Positions 9,242 to 18,688 of a DNA stretch of 64,000 nucleotides are shown piece by piece (positions within the stretch are counted from its first letter, which is position 1; each line of letters begins with the position of its first letter). This stretch comes from CAUPWF01 sp036656615 (GTDB lineage: Bacteria > Bacillota > Clostridia > Lachnospirales > Lachnospiraceae). Location: NCBI GenBank assembly GCA_036656615.1, contig JAVXHY010000002.1:1-64000 (forward strand). The letters are read 5' to 3'. Below the pieces are notes generated by a model. The model did no database searches and was not told the origin of the DNA. It worked only from the letters and a program-made list of their open reading frames with translations. The position numbers were made by a program, and so were the translations under genes.

Positions 9242-9916
9242 TTATCTTATTAAAGATATCTGCTCTAATTCAATTCCATTTTTTAGCGGGTGATAATAAG
9301 TTCCTTCAGCATCTACGATTACTTTAATGACTAAATATATTTTGGTTGTATTTTTTAAATATGTTGAGGAAAATGGAGTTTCAAGTTGATACAAATATTT
9401 TTCCGAATTGATAGTACTACAGATTCTTCCTACTTCACCAGTATGATTTTCATAATGCTCAATGTAAATCTGTTGTCCATCCAAATCTTCATTTCCAGTT
9501 TGATATAAAGCAATCTGACTATCGCCCTCATAATCAAACAATAATTTCAGATATGACCGTTCCTGCTTCACCACAAACAGTAACTCCTCTCCAGGTGTTC
9601 CTTTTCCACTTAAGCATTTAGTTCCAGCTGGTAATGGATATAATTTATTTGGTTTAATGCGAACTTTGACAATCGGATTCAATGCATCCAAATCAGATTG
9701 TTTTATAATCAAGTGATAGGTTGTATAAATAGGCGCTGATATGGTAATCTCCATCTGTTCTTTGTCTATTCCCATAAACAAATAATAACCATCTTCTTTT
9801 CGTACAGCTTTATGTATTAAATTAGCACGAATATCTAAGGGGCAAGAAGCCACATCATTTGTAAAATCATCAATCACAAATAGCGCTGCTGATAATGTAT
9901 TTCGAATGGAACTCAT
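9242..9916 (-). CDS. Unknown CIS-operon protein, 224 residues
   Basis: Predominantly beta-rich protein without signal peptide, membrane segment or recognisable catalytic motif. Ribosome site GAGGAAGAG precedes the ATG. It is placed between the Afp16-like cap gene and the PAAR-like gene and is co-directional with short spacings, so it is almost certainly a component or accessory of the particle. I do not recognise its family. A baseplate decoration, plug or cargo-adaptor role would all fit. Confidence 0.6.
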   Translation of the reverse strand: MSSIRNTLSAALFVIDDFTNDVASCPLDIRANLIHKAVRKEDGYYLFMGIDKEQMEITISAPIYTTYHLIIKQSDLDALNPIVKVRIKPNKLYPLPAGTKCLSGKGTPGEELLFVVKQERSYLKLLFDYEGDSQIALYQTGNEDLDGQQIYIEHYENHTGEVGRICSTINSEKYLYQLETPFSSTYLKNTTKIYLVIKVIVDAEGTYYHPLKNGIELEQISLIR

Positions 9917-9935
9917 AATGTCTCTTCCTCCATAT

Positions 9936-10514
9936 CTAATAGGATTCTTCTTCGTTAACTGAAAACTCTGTTTCTACTACACGCTGTGCTACTTTACTTC
10001 TCAAAGATTCAATCAATATAGGGGATGCTTTGTAAAATAAGGAAAGTTTATAGGGTGAATTTGGAGCATTCCATATTCGGTATTTTTCTTCCAAAGAGAG
10101 CGATTGCATTTGCATTCTGATATTTATTCCTGTAGATTGCAATGTAGGCTTTAATGTTTCTGAATCTAATACTGCTGAATCCTTTAAAACTTGTATTACT
10201 TTCCCTAAAATACGCTGTTCTTCAGAATATTTAAATTTCATATCACCTGCCGAATAGGCTGTTATCATATAGGATAAGGATAAGCAGGTTGGTGGATATT
10301 TTTGCTTTCTGGCATTGATATGAAGCATATCTGTAATTTGTATTCCCTCATCGGTAGAAACATCGTAGAGATAGATACCAAGTACAGTATCTCCCTTTTC
10401 TCCGGGACTGCAAAGTGCGATGTGTTCCGGATTTAAAATTAAATCCGGAACCAATACCTCTTGTAACATTTCAACAATTGCATTTCCTACATCTGCTACG
10501 GCTGTATACTTCAT
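9936..10514 (-). CDS. DUF4255 / Afp16-Pvc16-like tail terminator (cap) protein
   Basis: A 192-residue protein of the DUF4255 (Pvc16 N-terminal) family. The N-terminus has the usual Ala-Asp-Val-Gly-Asn-Ala-Ile-Val-Glu-Met-Leu pattern followed by strands with Leu-Gly-Ile-Tyr-Leu-Tyr-Asp-Val. In Afp and PVC this protein caps the tube and sheath at the distal end and sets particle length together with the tape measure. GGAGG lies eight bases before the ATG. Its presence argues that the locus builds a complete, terminated particle. Confidence 0.88.
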   Translation of the reverse strand: MKYTAVADVGNAIVEMLQEVLVPDLILNPEHIALCSPGEKGDTVLGIYLYDVSTDEGIQITDMLHINARKQKYPPTCLSLSYMITAYSAGDMKFKYSEEQRILGKVIQVLKDSAVLDSETLKPTLQSTGINIRMQMQSLSLEEKYRIWNAPNSPYKLSLFYKASPILIESLRSKVAQRVVETEFSVNEEESY

Positions 10515-10543
10515 TCTATTATCCTCCGTTAGGTTATGGAAGT

Positions 10544-12736
10544 CTATGGTATGGTTGCAATAATAGCAGTTACTGACGCCACAGAACTATCACGATTAAC
10601 ATCTACCCCAAAGTCTCTATTATTTATGGTATATCCATTTGGTGGAATGACACTTATAATATAATGTCCAAAATCAACATTTGGAAAAGCAGCATTTCCA
10701 CTGGAAGTAGTCTGTATTTCCATGCCATTGCTTAACCGTACTGTAACACCTTGCATAGAATTTCCCTGATTATCACGTACAGTACAGAAAATATTTCCCT
10801 TACTTACGTCTACATTCTGTGCGTCTGTTACAAAAACTCCTTCTCTAAATTCTCCCTTTAGTTGAACAACACCTGTGGAAGGGATATATAAAATACCTTG
10901 ACCGTGATATAGTCCATTTCTAAATTCTCCTTTATACAACATACTTCCATTTGTATATAAAGTTCCGGTTCCATAATATTTCCCGTTAATTAAGGCTCCG
11001 TCATATATCAAATCACCAGTTTGTGGATTGAATTGTTTCCCCATTCCATGATATACTCCATTATAAAATTCTCCTTCATATACAAGGGCTTTATTATTTG
11101 CAGCAAATTCCTTTCCTTTTCCAGTGCGCAATCCCGAACTAAAAGTACCATCATATATTACATTTCCAGTTGCTTCATCATATTCTTTTCCAATTCCGTC
11201 ATACTTACCTTCTTTGAATACACCGTCAAAGGCCAGCTTTTCATTCTTATATAATCTTCCGGTTCCTTCAAATTGTCCTTTTACAAACGTACCATCATAT
11301 ATCTTTTTCCCACCTTCATATAATGTTCCTGTACCATCATATTTATCCTTTAAGAAGCTCCCATCATATTTTAATATTCCGGTCTCCTCATATTGAATTC
11401 CATTACCTTCACATTTTCCATCTATAAATTTACCTAAATATGAAACCTTCCCATTGGGATGAAAAAGAGTTCCTTTCCCTTCATATTGTCCTTCTGTAAA
11501 TTGTCCTTCATATAGTGGTGTACCTTGCTCATTATTTAAAAGTCCATCTCCTTCATATTTGCCTTTGACAAAATCACCATCGTATTTTAGAATCATATTC
11601 TTCTTCACAATCGGTTTAATTGGTGCAACAGCGGGTGCAGGTGGTGCTTCTGGTGGGGTGGCATTTGGCTGTGTTTGAGCAGCTGCCTGCGCCGCCTGCG
11701 CTGCCGCTTGGGCTTGTGCTGCTGCTTGGGCTGACGCTTGAGCCGCTGCTTCAGCTGCAGGATCTTTTTTTTCGGTAAATTCTTTTCCTTGCCCATCATA
11801 CTTTCCGTTAACAAATTCACCTTCAAATATTAGATTTCCATCGCCATCATTTAATTTTCCATCCCCCTCATATTCTTCATCAAGATTCATTCCGCCTTCA
11901 TACAAAACAGTTCCATTATTATTCATTAATTTAACTTGTTTAATTCCGGGTTCTCCCTCGACAAATTTTCCAGAATAAATAACTTCTCCTGCTCCGTCAT
12001 ATAGTGTCCCCTCTCCGTTTCGTTTATCATTGGAAAATTCACCTTTATACTCTAATTTATCATTCAAAGAATATTCTTTACCCATGCCATCTTTCTTACC
12101 CTCTTTGTATGTACCTTCATAAGCTTTTTTTTCATTCTTATGATAGGCAATTCCTTTTCCATCAAATTGATTTTTGGAAAATCCGCCGGCATACTTCAAT
12201 GTCCCATTTGTATAATACAACTGACCATCTCCTTCGTACATTTCCATTGCAAAATCGCCTTGGTATAAGAGGGCACCCTTCGGAGTATACAATTCTCCGG
12301 AGCCATTAATTCGTCCATTCTCCATTTTCCCTTTGTAAATAACTTGTCCTTTTTTATGATCTAATAATTTGACTTTACCGGTATAACCAATCATATCTTT
12401 TTCATTAACTACCATGGTCTTACAGAAAAATTTGGAAACAATCACGGGTTGTAAAAACTTCATATACAATAGGGGGACAATAATACAAAGGAGGATAATA
12501 ATAATCACCATCCGTTTATAGGCATAATACTGTCCTACCGAAATATAGTCCTCCAAAGAAGAAGGCCCTGTACCTTTTTTCTTAGATGTTTTATTTATAT
12601 CTGTCATAACACCAGAAATAAAAGTCTTCGGATTTGCCAGCCTCTTTATTTTTTTCCCAATAATTTCGAACGGCCTTGTAATAATTCTTTGAAGCCGTCT
12701 ACCTGCAAAAGCAAGTGTATCCATTAATTTGTTCAT
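10544..12736 (-). CDS. Membrane-anchored MORN-repeat protein with C-terminal beta domain
   Basis: 730 residues. The N-terminus (1-75) is rich in Lys/Arg and so probably cytoplasmic. One TM segment spans about 76-99, followed by about 19 MORN-type repeats (pattern Tyr-X-Gly-X-Phe...Gly-X-Gly-X-Leu-Tyr): eight before and eleven after an Ala/Gln-rich then Pro-rich linker. The C-terminal 90 residues look like a carboxypeptidase-regulatory or SpaA-like beta sandwich. MORN repeats often bind lipids or act as scaffolds. By the positive-inside rule the repeats would be outside the cytoplasmic membrane. The gene lies between a pseudokinase-like membrane protein and the cap protein inside the CIS operon, suggesting an anchor or trigger. 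Confidence 0.8.
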   Translation of the reverse strand: MNKLMDTLAFAGRRLQRIITRPFEIIGKKIKRLANPKTFISGVMTDINKTSKKKGTGPSSLEDYISVGQYYAYKRMVIIIILLCIIVPLLYMKFLQPVIVSKFFCKTMVVNEKDMIGYTGKVKLLDHKKGQVIYKGKMENGRINGSGELYTPKGALLYQGDFAMEMYEGDGQLYYTNGTLKYAGGFSKNQFDGKGIAYHKNEKKAYEGTYKEGKKDGMGKEYSLNDKLEYKGEFSNDKRNGEGTLYDGAGEVIYSGKFVEGEPGIKQVKLMNNNGTVLYEGGMNLDEEYEGDGKLNDGDGNLIFEGEFVNGKYDGQGKEFTEKKDPAAEAAAQASAQAAAQAQAAAQAAQAAAQTQPNATPPEAPPAPAVAPIKPIVKKNMILKYDGDFVKGKYEGDGLLNNEQGTPLYEGQFTEGQYEGKGTLFHPNGKVSYLGKFIDGKCEGNGIQYEETGILKYDGSFLKDKYDGTGTLYEGGKKIYDGTFVKGQFEGTGRLYKNEKLAFDGVFKEGKYDGIGKEYDEATGNVIYDGTFSSGLRTGKGKEFAANNKALVYEGEFYNGVYHGMGKQFNPQTGDLIYDGALINGKYYGTGTLYTNGSMLYKGEFRNGLYHGQGILYIPSTGVVQLKGEFREGVFVTDAQNVDVSKGNIFCTVRDNQGNSMQGVTVRLSNGMEIQTTSSGNAAFPNVDFGHYIISVIPPNGYTINNRDFGVDVNRDSSVASVTAIIATIP

Positions 12737-12750
12737 GATATTACCTACCC

Positions 12751-13608
12751 TTATTTATTTAATTCCAATGTTCCAATGTAGTTAAATTTTATACCACCCG
12801 TATCATTTGGATTATGATAAAATAATAAATATAAAAGAGCTCCAACAATAACTAATAGAACTAAAACATTCCTTAATTTAGGCCAAATTTTGACAAAAAA
12901 AGCTATTATTTTATAGATTAAAGTTTGAGGCTTTAGTTCGCCTAATTCAGCTCGGCCATATAACAAATCAAATATTTCCACATAATATTTATATTCATAA
13001 ACAATATATTCATAAAGTCCATATTCAATATCTTCAATAAATTCCGTGATTTCCTGCACACTTTTATTTTTAATTTCTTTTTTGAAAATCTGACGTAATA
13101 ACTGTACCAGCCTTTTATGAACTAATGGTAATGTCAATTCATTAAATTGATTTATATGACTCAAGTGATAATTGAATTGAATATCAAGTGAATCTGTAAT
13201 ATATAAATTTTCCTCTTGTAATACTTCATAGAGTATTGGCATTGGCATATCAAGAAGAATGATATGCTGGTATAGATTTTTCACAAGAATTAATTTCTCC
13301 TGTATCGTATAGTGCTCATCTTCTAAAGCGTTCACTAATTGTGTTCCTTCAAAATATCTAAAAACAATAAAGAATTTTCCGTCTTGAGAAAAACAAGTTT
13401 CAAAATCTTCAAAAGAAGTAGCTTGTTTCATATCTAAAAATATAGGGACAATATTCTTCAGAATATCGCGGTTCTCTACACAAGTGATTTCATAAGATAG
13501 GTTACTTTCATTATCCGCCATATCTTTCGCAATATATGTACAACAATTTTTGTCTTCATAGCTTTTTCGAATAACTTCAAATTCTCTATCTACTGACTGA
13601 ATAATCAC
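12751..13608 (-). CDS. Pseudokinase-like single-TM protein
   Basis: 285 residues from a GTG start behind GGGAGGG. The first 220 residues have the rhythm of a protein-kinase fold: a strand-rich N-lobe, a helical C-lobe, and Glu-Asn-Leu-Tyr-Ile-Thr-Asp at the place of a catalytic loop, but no HRD, DFG or glycine loop is evident. One TM helix follows at about 243-262 and a short outer tail ends the protein. The arrangement resembles EssB/YukC-type anchored pseudokinases of type VII secretion, an analogy only. It lies in the CIS operon next to the membrane MORN protein, and the two may form a membrane module. Confidence 0.6.
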   Translation of the reverse strand: MIIQSVDREFEVIRKSYEDKNCCTYIAKDMADNESNLSYEITCVENRDILKNIVPIFLDMKQATSFEDFETCFSQDGKFFIVFRYFEGTQLVNALEDEHYTIQEKLILVKNLYQHIILLDMPMPILYEVLQEENLYITDSLDIQFNYHLSHINQFNELTLPLVHKRLVQLLRQIFKKEIKNKSVQEITEFIEDIEYGLYEYIVYEYKYYVEIFDLLYGRAELGELKPQTLIYKIIAFFVKIWPKLRNVLVLLVIVGALLYLLFYHNPNDTGGIKFNYIGTLELNK

Positions 13609-13625
13609 AGGTTATCCCTCCCTTT

Positions 13626-15392
13626 TTATTTTTTTGCATCTCTTACCATAATGAATGTTGAACTTTTAAGTTCTGGATAATTCATACTTTCTACGGAAAT
13701 CTCATAAACACCGGGAACATTTGGAGCTGTATACATTCCTTTTTGATTCATCATACCCATTTCATTTTCCTTTAATTTCCAGTTTAATCGATCATCTTGA
13801 AATCCTTCTAGTACTGCTTCAAAATAAATGGATTTTCCAACTTCTAAACTTGGCATATCTGGTTTTATTCTTATTTTTTTAACTCCACGTTCTTCTGTCT
13901 TTTCTTGTATTTTTTTTACAGCTGTCCAATAAATTTTAACAAATCGTTCTTCCGATGGTGCATTTAATTGCAAACCAATAACAAAAGTTCCTTTGCCGGA
14001 TTGAAGTTTTGCAGCCATTTTAGCATTACAGCATTTTTTTTCATTTTCAAATATTTCATGGTCACCATATAAAACGGTGGTATCTTTTTCCATAGAGTCA
14101 CACATACCCAAAGTAATGGATACATTACCAAGTCCTAATCCATGAGCTATTTCCTCTGAAAAATATTTCTGCCCTGTATTTCCACCCAGTCCTAAATCAA
14201 ATACAATATATCCAGATGTGATTTTTTCATATTGTTTTACATCCGTGTCATTTGTACAAATCTTGTTCATATGTAGTAATTGTTTTTCATTAATTTCTTT
14301 TAAATGCTGTATTTCTTTTTCATCTTGTTTTAAAGTTGCTGTTAGAAGTTCATGATTATAAATATATTGATTAAATGGAACTGTGTCTATATGGTCAATT
14401 ACGTAGGAACTTCCAGCATGTATAACCGAGAATTTCGCCAAATAAATACTCTGTTGGTAATTCTTTTTGGAGATTTCTTCCATAGCAGTTTCGTGATATT
14501 CCTGCTCAATTGCCTGCCCAACCTCTCCTTTTACAATGCCAATTTTCTGATGTACTCCTATGGCATCTGCCTTTACTACTTGATTTCCAATTTTCAAAAT
14601 AAAAGTATCATTCATTACTTTGATTTCACCAAAATCTGCTTTGACGTCCATAGTCTGTAATGGAATATTCAATTGATAAGAGGATGTATTTTCTTTGGTT
14701 TCACTATTGAATTTTATTTCAAATTCACTGGAATAATCACATTTTATGCAAGTTCCTTCTGCTTGATACTGAAAGGAAAAAGGCTGTGGCTGTCCCATGT
14801 TTTCTATAGTTATGGTCAACATCAATTCTTCATTTGCCTTGATGAATTTGGGAACTTCTTGCTTAATACGAATTCCATTTCCCCAATAAACTGTTTTGAT
14901 ATCACGACTACAGTAATATAAATCATCTATTTCTTCAACTGGTTCTGCATTTGTAAGAAATACTTTATAAGTTTCTTTGAATTTATTATTTTCTAGGGTT
15001 TCGGATGGTTTCATCTGATGATTTGTAACATTGTGTACTTTTTCTATTTCTTGTTCATCATATTCAAGACAAAGATAATAATATCCACCATCTGTTTCTA
15101 ATTGATTTTGTTGAAAGCCTTCTAGTGAAGACAGTTCTGCAATAATTGGGGTATCTACTACAATTTCCCGACCAGCAAAATCGAGTGCAATTCCCCGTTC
15201 AATAGAAATCGTTCTATCATCAAGTAAAACAGTACGCAGTCCACATACAATTCCAGTGCCAAATAAATACCGATTAAGCATACGTCTTTTGTCATTAAAA
15301 TATTTCTGTTCTGTTTCAAAATCATCTACTGATAAAAGTTTACCATAAAAATATTTATTCCTTTCAAATGGAAAATACTTTAAATTCTTCAA
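13626..15392 (-). CDS. Conserved CIS accessory protein with C-terminal Ig-like domain
   Basis: 588 residues from a TTG start with AGGAGG eight bases upstream. The N-terminus contains the segment Tyr-Phe-Tyr-Gly-Lys-Leu-Leu followed by Asp-Phe-Glu-X-Glu-Gln-Lys-Tyr-Phe and Gly-X-Gly-Ile-Val-Cys-Gly-Leu. This pattern recurs in proteins encoded in CIS loci of cyanobacteria and actinobacteria, as I recall. The middle is beta-rich. The last 90 residues resemble a bacterial Ig-like domain. No enzyme motif is seen. It directly follows the TIGR02242 baseplate gene (three-base gap), so a baseplate-periphery role is likely; it could be the missing surface-contact element. Confidence 0.7.
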   Translation of the reverse strand: MKNLKYFPFERNKYFYGKLLSVDDFETEQKYFNDKRRMLNRYLFGTGIVCGLRTVLLDDRTISIERGIALDFAGREIVVDTPIIAELSSLEGFQQNQLETDGGYYYLCLEYDEQEIEKVHNVTNHQMKPSETLENNKFKETYKVFLTNAEPVEEIDDLYYCSRDIKTVYWGNGIRIKQEVPKFIKANEELMLTITIENMGQPQPFSFQYQAEGTCIKCDYSSEFEIKFNSETKENTSSYQLNIPLQTMDVKADFGEIKVMNDTFILKIGNQVVKADAIGVHQKIGIVKGEVGQAIEQEYHETAMEEISKKNYQQSIYLAKFSVIHAGSSYVIDHIDTVPFNQYIYNHELLTATLKQDEKEIQHLKEINEKQLLHMNKICTNDTDVKQYEKITSGYIVFDLGLGGNTGQKYFSEEIAHGLGLGNVSITLGMCDSMEKDTTVLYGDHEIFENEKKCCNAKMAAKLQSGKGTFVIGLQLNAPSEERFVKIYWTAVKKIQEKTEERGVKKIRIKPDMPSLEVGKSIYFEAVLEGFQDDRLNWKLKENEMGMMNQKGMYTAPNVPGVYEISVESMNYPELKSSTFIMVRDAKK

Positions 15393-15395
15393 TGT

Positions 15396-16553
15396 CTATT
15401 CCTCCTTGTCTTTGTCCTTTTTGTTGTCTTCTAAAGCAGCGTATGGAATTGCAGTAGTTCCATCTAACCGTGCACTTTGTAAATTTCCAAGATTACTATT
15501 TACACCTACAAAAATATGTTGATTTAAATGCATGTTTTGTTTTAATACAATTAAATGTACTTCTACATGGGCTGGTTTGGTCATAGATACAATTTTACTT
15601 AGTTGCATGTAGTCAACATTTCTTGTTACGACTTCTTCTCGAACCAAGACACTAACAGCATAAGGATCTTCCGAATAAAAATGTTTCATTTTATCATATA
15701 TTTCGGGTTTTTCTTTAAATTGATTTATTTCAAATCCTTCTACTATAAGTGGTTTTTCACCTGTATACAGTTCAATCATAGCCTCCATGCTTTGCTTGGT
15801 TCCACGTATTTTATAAAGATTTACTGCTTGTTTTTGCAACGTTCTTAATTGTGCTTCATTCCATAGATAGCTGTCCGTGATCCCAATCCATTCGCCCAAC
15901 CATTCTAAAAACTCTTTAGGTACTGTATCAGGGTCTAAATATCTAGGTATATGGTTGATGGCATCTGTCATATCTTGATGAAGGGATACAAACATTGCTA
16001 GAAAACGTTCTAGAAAATCTTCATTTTCATTTTTTTGGTATATTTCAGGCAAATAGGTGACCCAACTTTGTTTTGGTAAATACAGTTTTATAGTATAAAG
16101 TACTGGAGAAACTTGATATTGTTTTATTAAATCTATACGAAGAACAACGTATCTTCCTACTAGCTTATGTAATAGAATATCTTTTGGATGAAATACTTGA
16201 AGCTTTTTACTTGGAGCTAAAATATCAATTTTTTTCTGTAGCGATAATTCTTTATTTTGAATGATATCCTGTAAATCAAGCCATTTTCCTTCCACATAGA
16301 TATTCCTAGTATCACTGGAATAGAAAGTAATTGATATAGAAGATTCACCTTGAAGTTCACTTTGTATAAGTGCTCTGTGCCAAATCATCTCAGATTCTTC
16401 ACTATCTAGTACGGGGCTGATAAAGGTTCCCCGTACAATTGATTCATCGTCCTTTACTCTTATTCCTCTATTATCTATGCTTATATTTATACAGCATCCA
16501 TTTTCATAATCTGATATTTTATTAAAGACAAAATATTTCAATGCCTCGTTCAC
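15396..16553 (-). CDS. TIGR02242-type phage tail (gpI-like) baseplate protein
   Basis: 385 residues from a GTG start with GAGGTG upstream. Residues from about 170 match the TIGR02242 tail domain: Leu-Pro-Glu-Ile-Tyr, then Phe-Leu-Glu-Arg-Phe-Leu-Ala, Tyr-Leu-Asp-Pro, Trp-Leu-Gly-Glu-Trp and Tyr-Lys-Ile-Arg-Gly-Thr. This is the usual pattern of a protein that connects baseplate wedges to the periphery (gpI analogue). The N-terminal half is specific to this family. The acidic tail has no visible function. It follows the two baseplate-J-like genes, as expected. Confidence 0.85.
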   Translation of the reverse strand: MNEALKYFVFNKISDYENGCCINISIDNRGIRVKDDESIVRGTFISPVLDSEESEMIWHRALIQSELQGESSISITFYSSDTRNIYVEGKWLDLQDIIQNKELSLQKKIDILAPSKKLQVFHPKDILLHKLVGRYVVLRIDLIKQYQVSPVLYTIKLYLPKQSWVTYLPEIYQKNENEDFLERFLAMFVSLHQDMTDAINHIPRYLDPDTVPKEFLEWLGEWIGITDSYLWNEAQLRTLQKQAVNLYKIRGTKQSMEAMIELYTGEKPLIVEGFEINQFKEKPEIYDKMKHFYSEDPYAVSVLVREEVVTRNVDYMQLSKIVSMTKPAHVEVHLIVLKQNMHLNQHIFVGVNSNLGNLQSARLDGTTAIPYAALEDNKKDKDKEE

Positions 16554-16570
16554 TTGTATTCACCTCGATT

Positions 16571-18682
16571 TCAGTGCTTTTCTAATAAGGTATAAGAAAC
16601 TTCTTTTATATAAGCCACTCCGTTGATTGGAAGCATTATATTTCCATGAACATTCCTACGACTGCCGCTTGCATCTAATACCAATGAATGTATTTCACAT
16701 ACACACTGCAATATATCAATTAGCCCATACAAATCACTGTAGGATAGAATTCTTCCAAAGGTTCGTTCACCTTTTTCAATATAATCTTGTACTACCTGAT
16801 GAATGGTTTCTTTTGCATTTCGATAATGCGGATACACAGCTGCTTCAAGGAAAATGTTAATTCCAATATATTGTGAAGATAATAGCTCTATTTTTGTTCC
16901 CAGTAATTTGCGTTTCAAAAGCATTTGATAGATGTTTTGATAATATGCATCGCTTAAATGTGGGTGCTCCTCCATATTGGAATAGGGTTCCACTACAATA
17001 GTGACCATATTTTCATAAATATATCCATCTTGAGGTTTTCTATTTTGTACTGGTATAACTTCACATGCCTGTATCATTAAGCCCTGACAATTGCGTACCA
17101 AAGTCTCATAATCCTCGTCTGTTACTGCTCTGCTTATATCTGAAAATTCTCTTCGAAATCTTAAAAAGCAAGCTTCCACACTTTCCATATTTTCTCCATA
17201 TTGAGTATTTTTCAAATTATTTGGTGTACAAGGAATACGTGTGTCAATCATTTGATTGATTTGTTTAGATTTTACATTTCCTTTTTCTCCCATACTGTCC
17301 ACAAGACGCGTGATATAAATAGGACCTCTTGGAGCCTTTCCATAATCGCAGTCTCCAAATAGAATTTCTTCCTTCATCTCATCAAAAACAAAATGATCAT
17401 CATAAGCATTTGATTGTTCAAAATCCTCTACTTTAGTATAGAATGTAAAATAACCTGTTTCCATATCTTCAACCATAATTTCCAAAGATTCATACAATAT
17501 ATTTGAATGATTAATGGGAAATCTTTGACAGGCAAATCCATTTCCATGCCCGAGTATTCTTTTTTCTTCAAAATCATTCTCATAATATAATGCTCTAATT
17601 ATAGCATATTCTTGTTCATTTATATCAGATTTTAATTGAATACGACATAATAAAGCAGTTCTTTCTATTATTTCAAAATCTTGAATTTCTTCATATTTCC
17701 CATCAGAACGCTTTAATAAAAGCTGAATTTCTCCTTGTACAGCAAGAGCGTGTGTTAATAAAATTGATGGATATTCATTACTTTCTGAGTAGGTCACATT
17801 TAAGTCTTCATAATCTGCTACTGTATTTTTTTGGTATACTTTTATATGATTGACTAATACTTGATCAATTACGGGGGAAACGTCATAAGCATGTTCCACA
17901 AGGGTAGCACGAATTGCAAATCCATCTTGTTTTCCTTGTAATAAAGTCATTTGATCTTGTATATAAAATTGAATTTCTCCACTATATAAAAAGCAGTGAG
18001 TTGTATCTTGCTGAACTTCCAATGTCTTCCATTCATGATCACAATACACTTCCCAGAGAATATGTGCCAAAGGTATAAATGAATCACAATCTATCATAGG
18101 ATTGCGTTTGGTTTCATAGGCTTCTATCATTCCAAAGTAAAGAGAAATGGACTCCTGAACGGGAAAAGCCTTATCAAATAGTAAATATAGTTTATTTCCG
18201 GATTGTGGGTGTATTCCAAAAGCATAGAATTTCATTCCTCCAAAAGGCAGGGAATTGAATTTTTCAAGTTCACGGCAGCCTTTTGGTGACTCCATATATC
18301 CACCAATAAGCATTGCATCTAAAAGCTTCCTATTGCAGTCTGTTTCAAATACCAATTCACCAGCAGCCATTTTACAGCATTTAGGAAGCAGTATTTCTTC
18401 TTCTAAACTTTCTGCAATCACATATCCTTGAGATGGATGAATATGACTGGGAGACATACCTAAAAGTTTTAAAAATTTCATTTTATTTTGAATACTGACT
18501 TGGTTTAAATGATATTGCTGCATTTCTTTCATAAATGCAAAAAGGTCAATCAAAGTAATACCTGGATCTGACAGATTATAATTTGTCCATTCCGGTGCTA
18601 TTTGTGATATTTTCTTTACTGCAGCTTCTACAATATCGTCATATGTTTCATTATCTAGATTTAGGACTGGTATCACTTTCAT
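16571..18682 (-). CDS. Baseplate J-like wedge protein 2 (Afp12-like)
   Basis: 703 residues. The opening segment carries Ala-Pro-Glu-Trp-Thr-Asn-Tyr-Asn followed by Ser-Asp-Pro-Gly-Ile-Thr-Leu, the hallmark of CIS gp6/gpJ-like baseplate proteins, and the last third contains the gpJ-type strand pattern. It forms baseplate wedges that hold the sheath in its extended state. AGGAGG lies only two bases before the ATG, so the GTG at codon 3 may be the true start; this changes only two residues. It is downstream of a larger homologue, giving the usual heterodimeric wedge pair. Confidence 0.87.
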   Translation of the reverse strand: MKVIPVLNLDNETYDDIVEAAVKKISQIAPEWTNYNLSDPGITLIDLFAFMKEMQQYHLNQVSIQNKMKFLKLLGMSPSHIHPSQGYVIAESLEEEILLPKCCKMAAGELVFETDCNRKLLDAMLIGGYMESPKGCRELEKFNSLPFGGMKFYAFGIHPQSGNKLYLLFDKAFPVQESISLYFGMIEAYETKRNPMIDCDSFIPLAHILWEVYCDHEWKTLEVQQDTTHCFLYSGEIQFYIQDQMTLLQGKQDGFAIRATLVEHAYDVSPVIDQVLVNHIKVYQKNTVADYEDLNVTYSESNEYPSILLTHALAVQGEIQLLLKRSDGKYEEIQDFEIIERTALLCRIQLKSDINEQEYAIIRALYYENDFEEKRILGHGNGFACQRFPINHSNILYESLEIMVEDMETGYFTFYTKVEDFEQSNAYDDHFVFDEMKEEILFGDCDYGKAPRGPIYITRLVDSMGEKGNVKSKQINQMIDTRIPCTPNNLKNTQYGENMESVEACFLRFRREFSDISRAVTDEDYETLVRNCQGLMIQACEVIPVQNRKPQDGYIYENMVTIVVEPYSNMEEHPHLSDAYYQNIYQMLLKRKLLGTKIELLSSQYIGINIFLEAAVYPHYRNAKETIHQVVQDYIEKGERTFGRILSYSDLYGLIDILQCVCEIHSLVLDASGSRRNVHGNIMLPINGVAYIKEVSYTLLEKH

Positions 18683-18688
18683 TTCCTC

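Noticed and set aside
11605..11826. A frame coding for a Lys/Arg/Gln-rich 73-residue protein
   Set aside because: It is an out-of-frame reading of the Ala/Gln/Pro linker of the MORN protein, has low complexity and no ribosome site.
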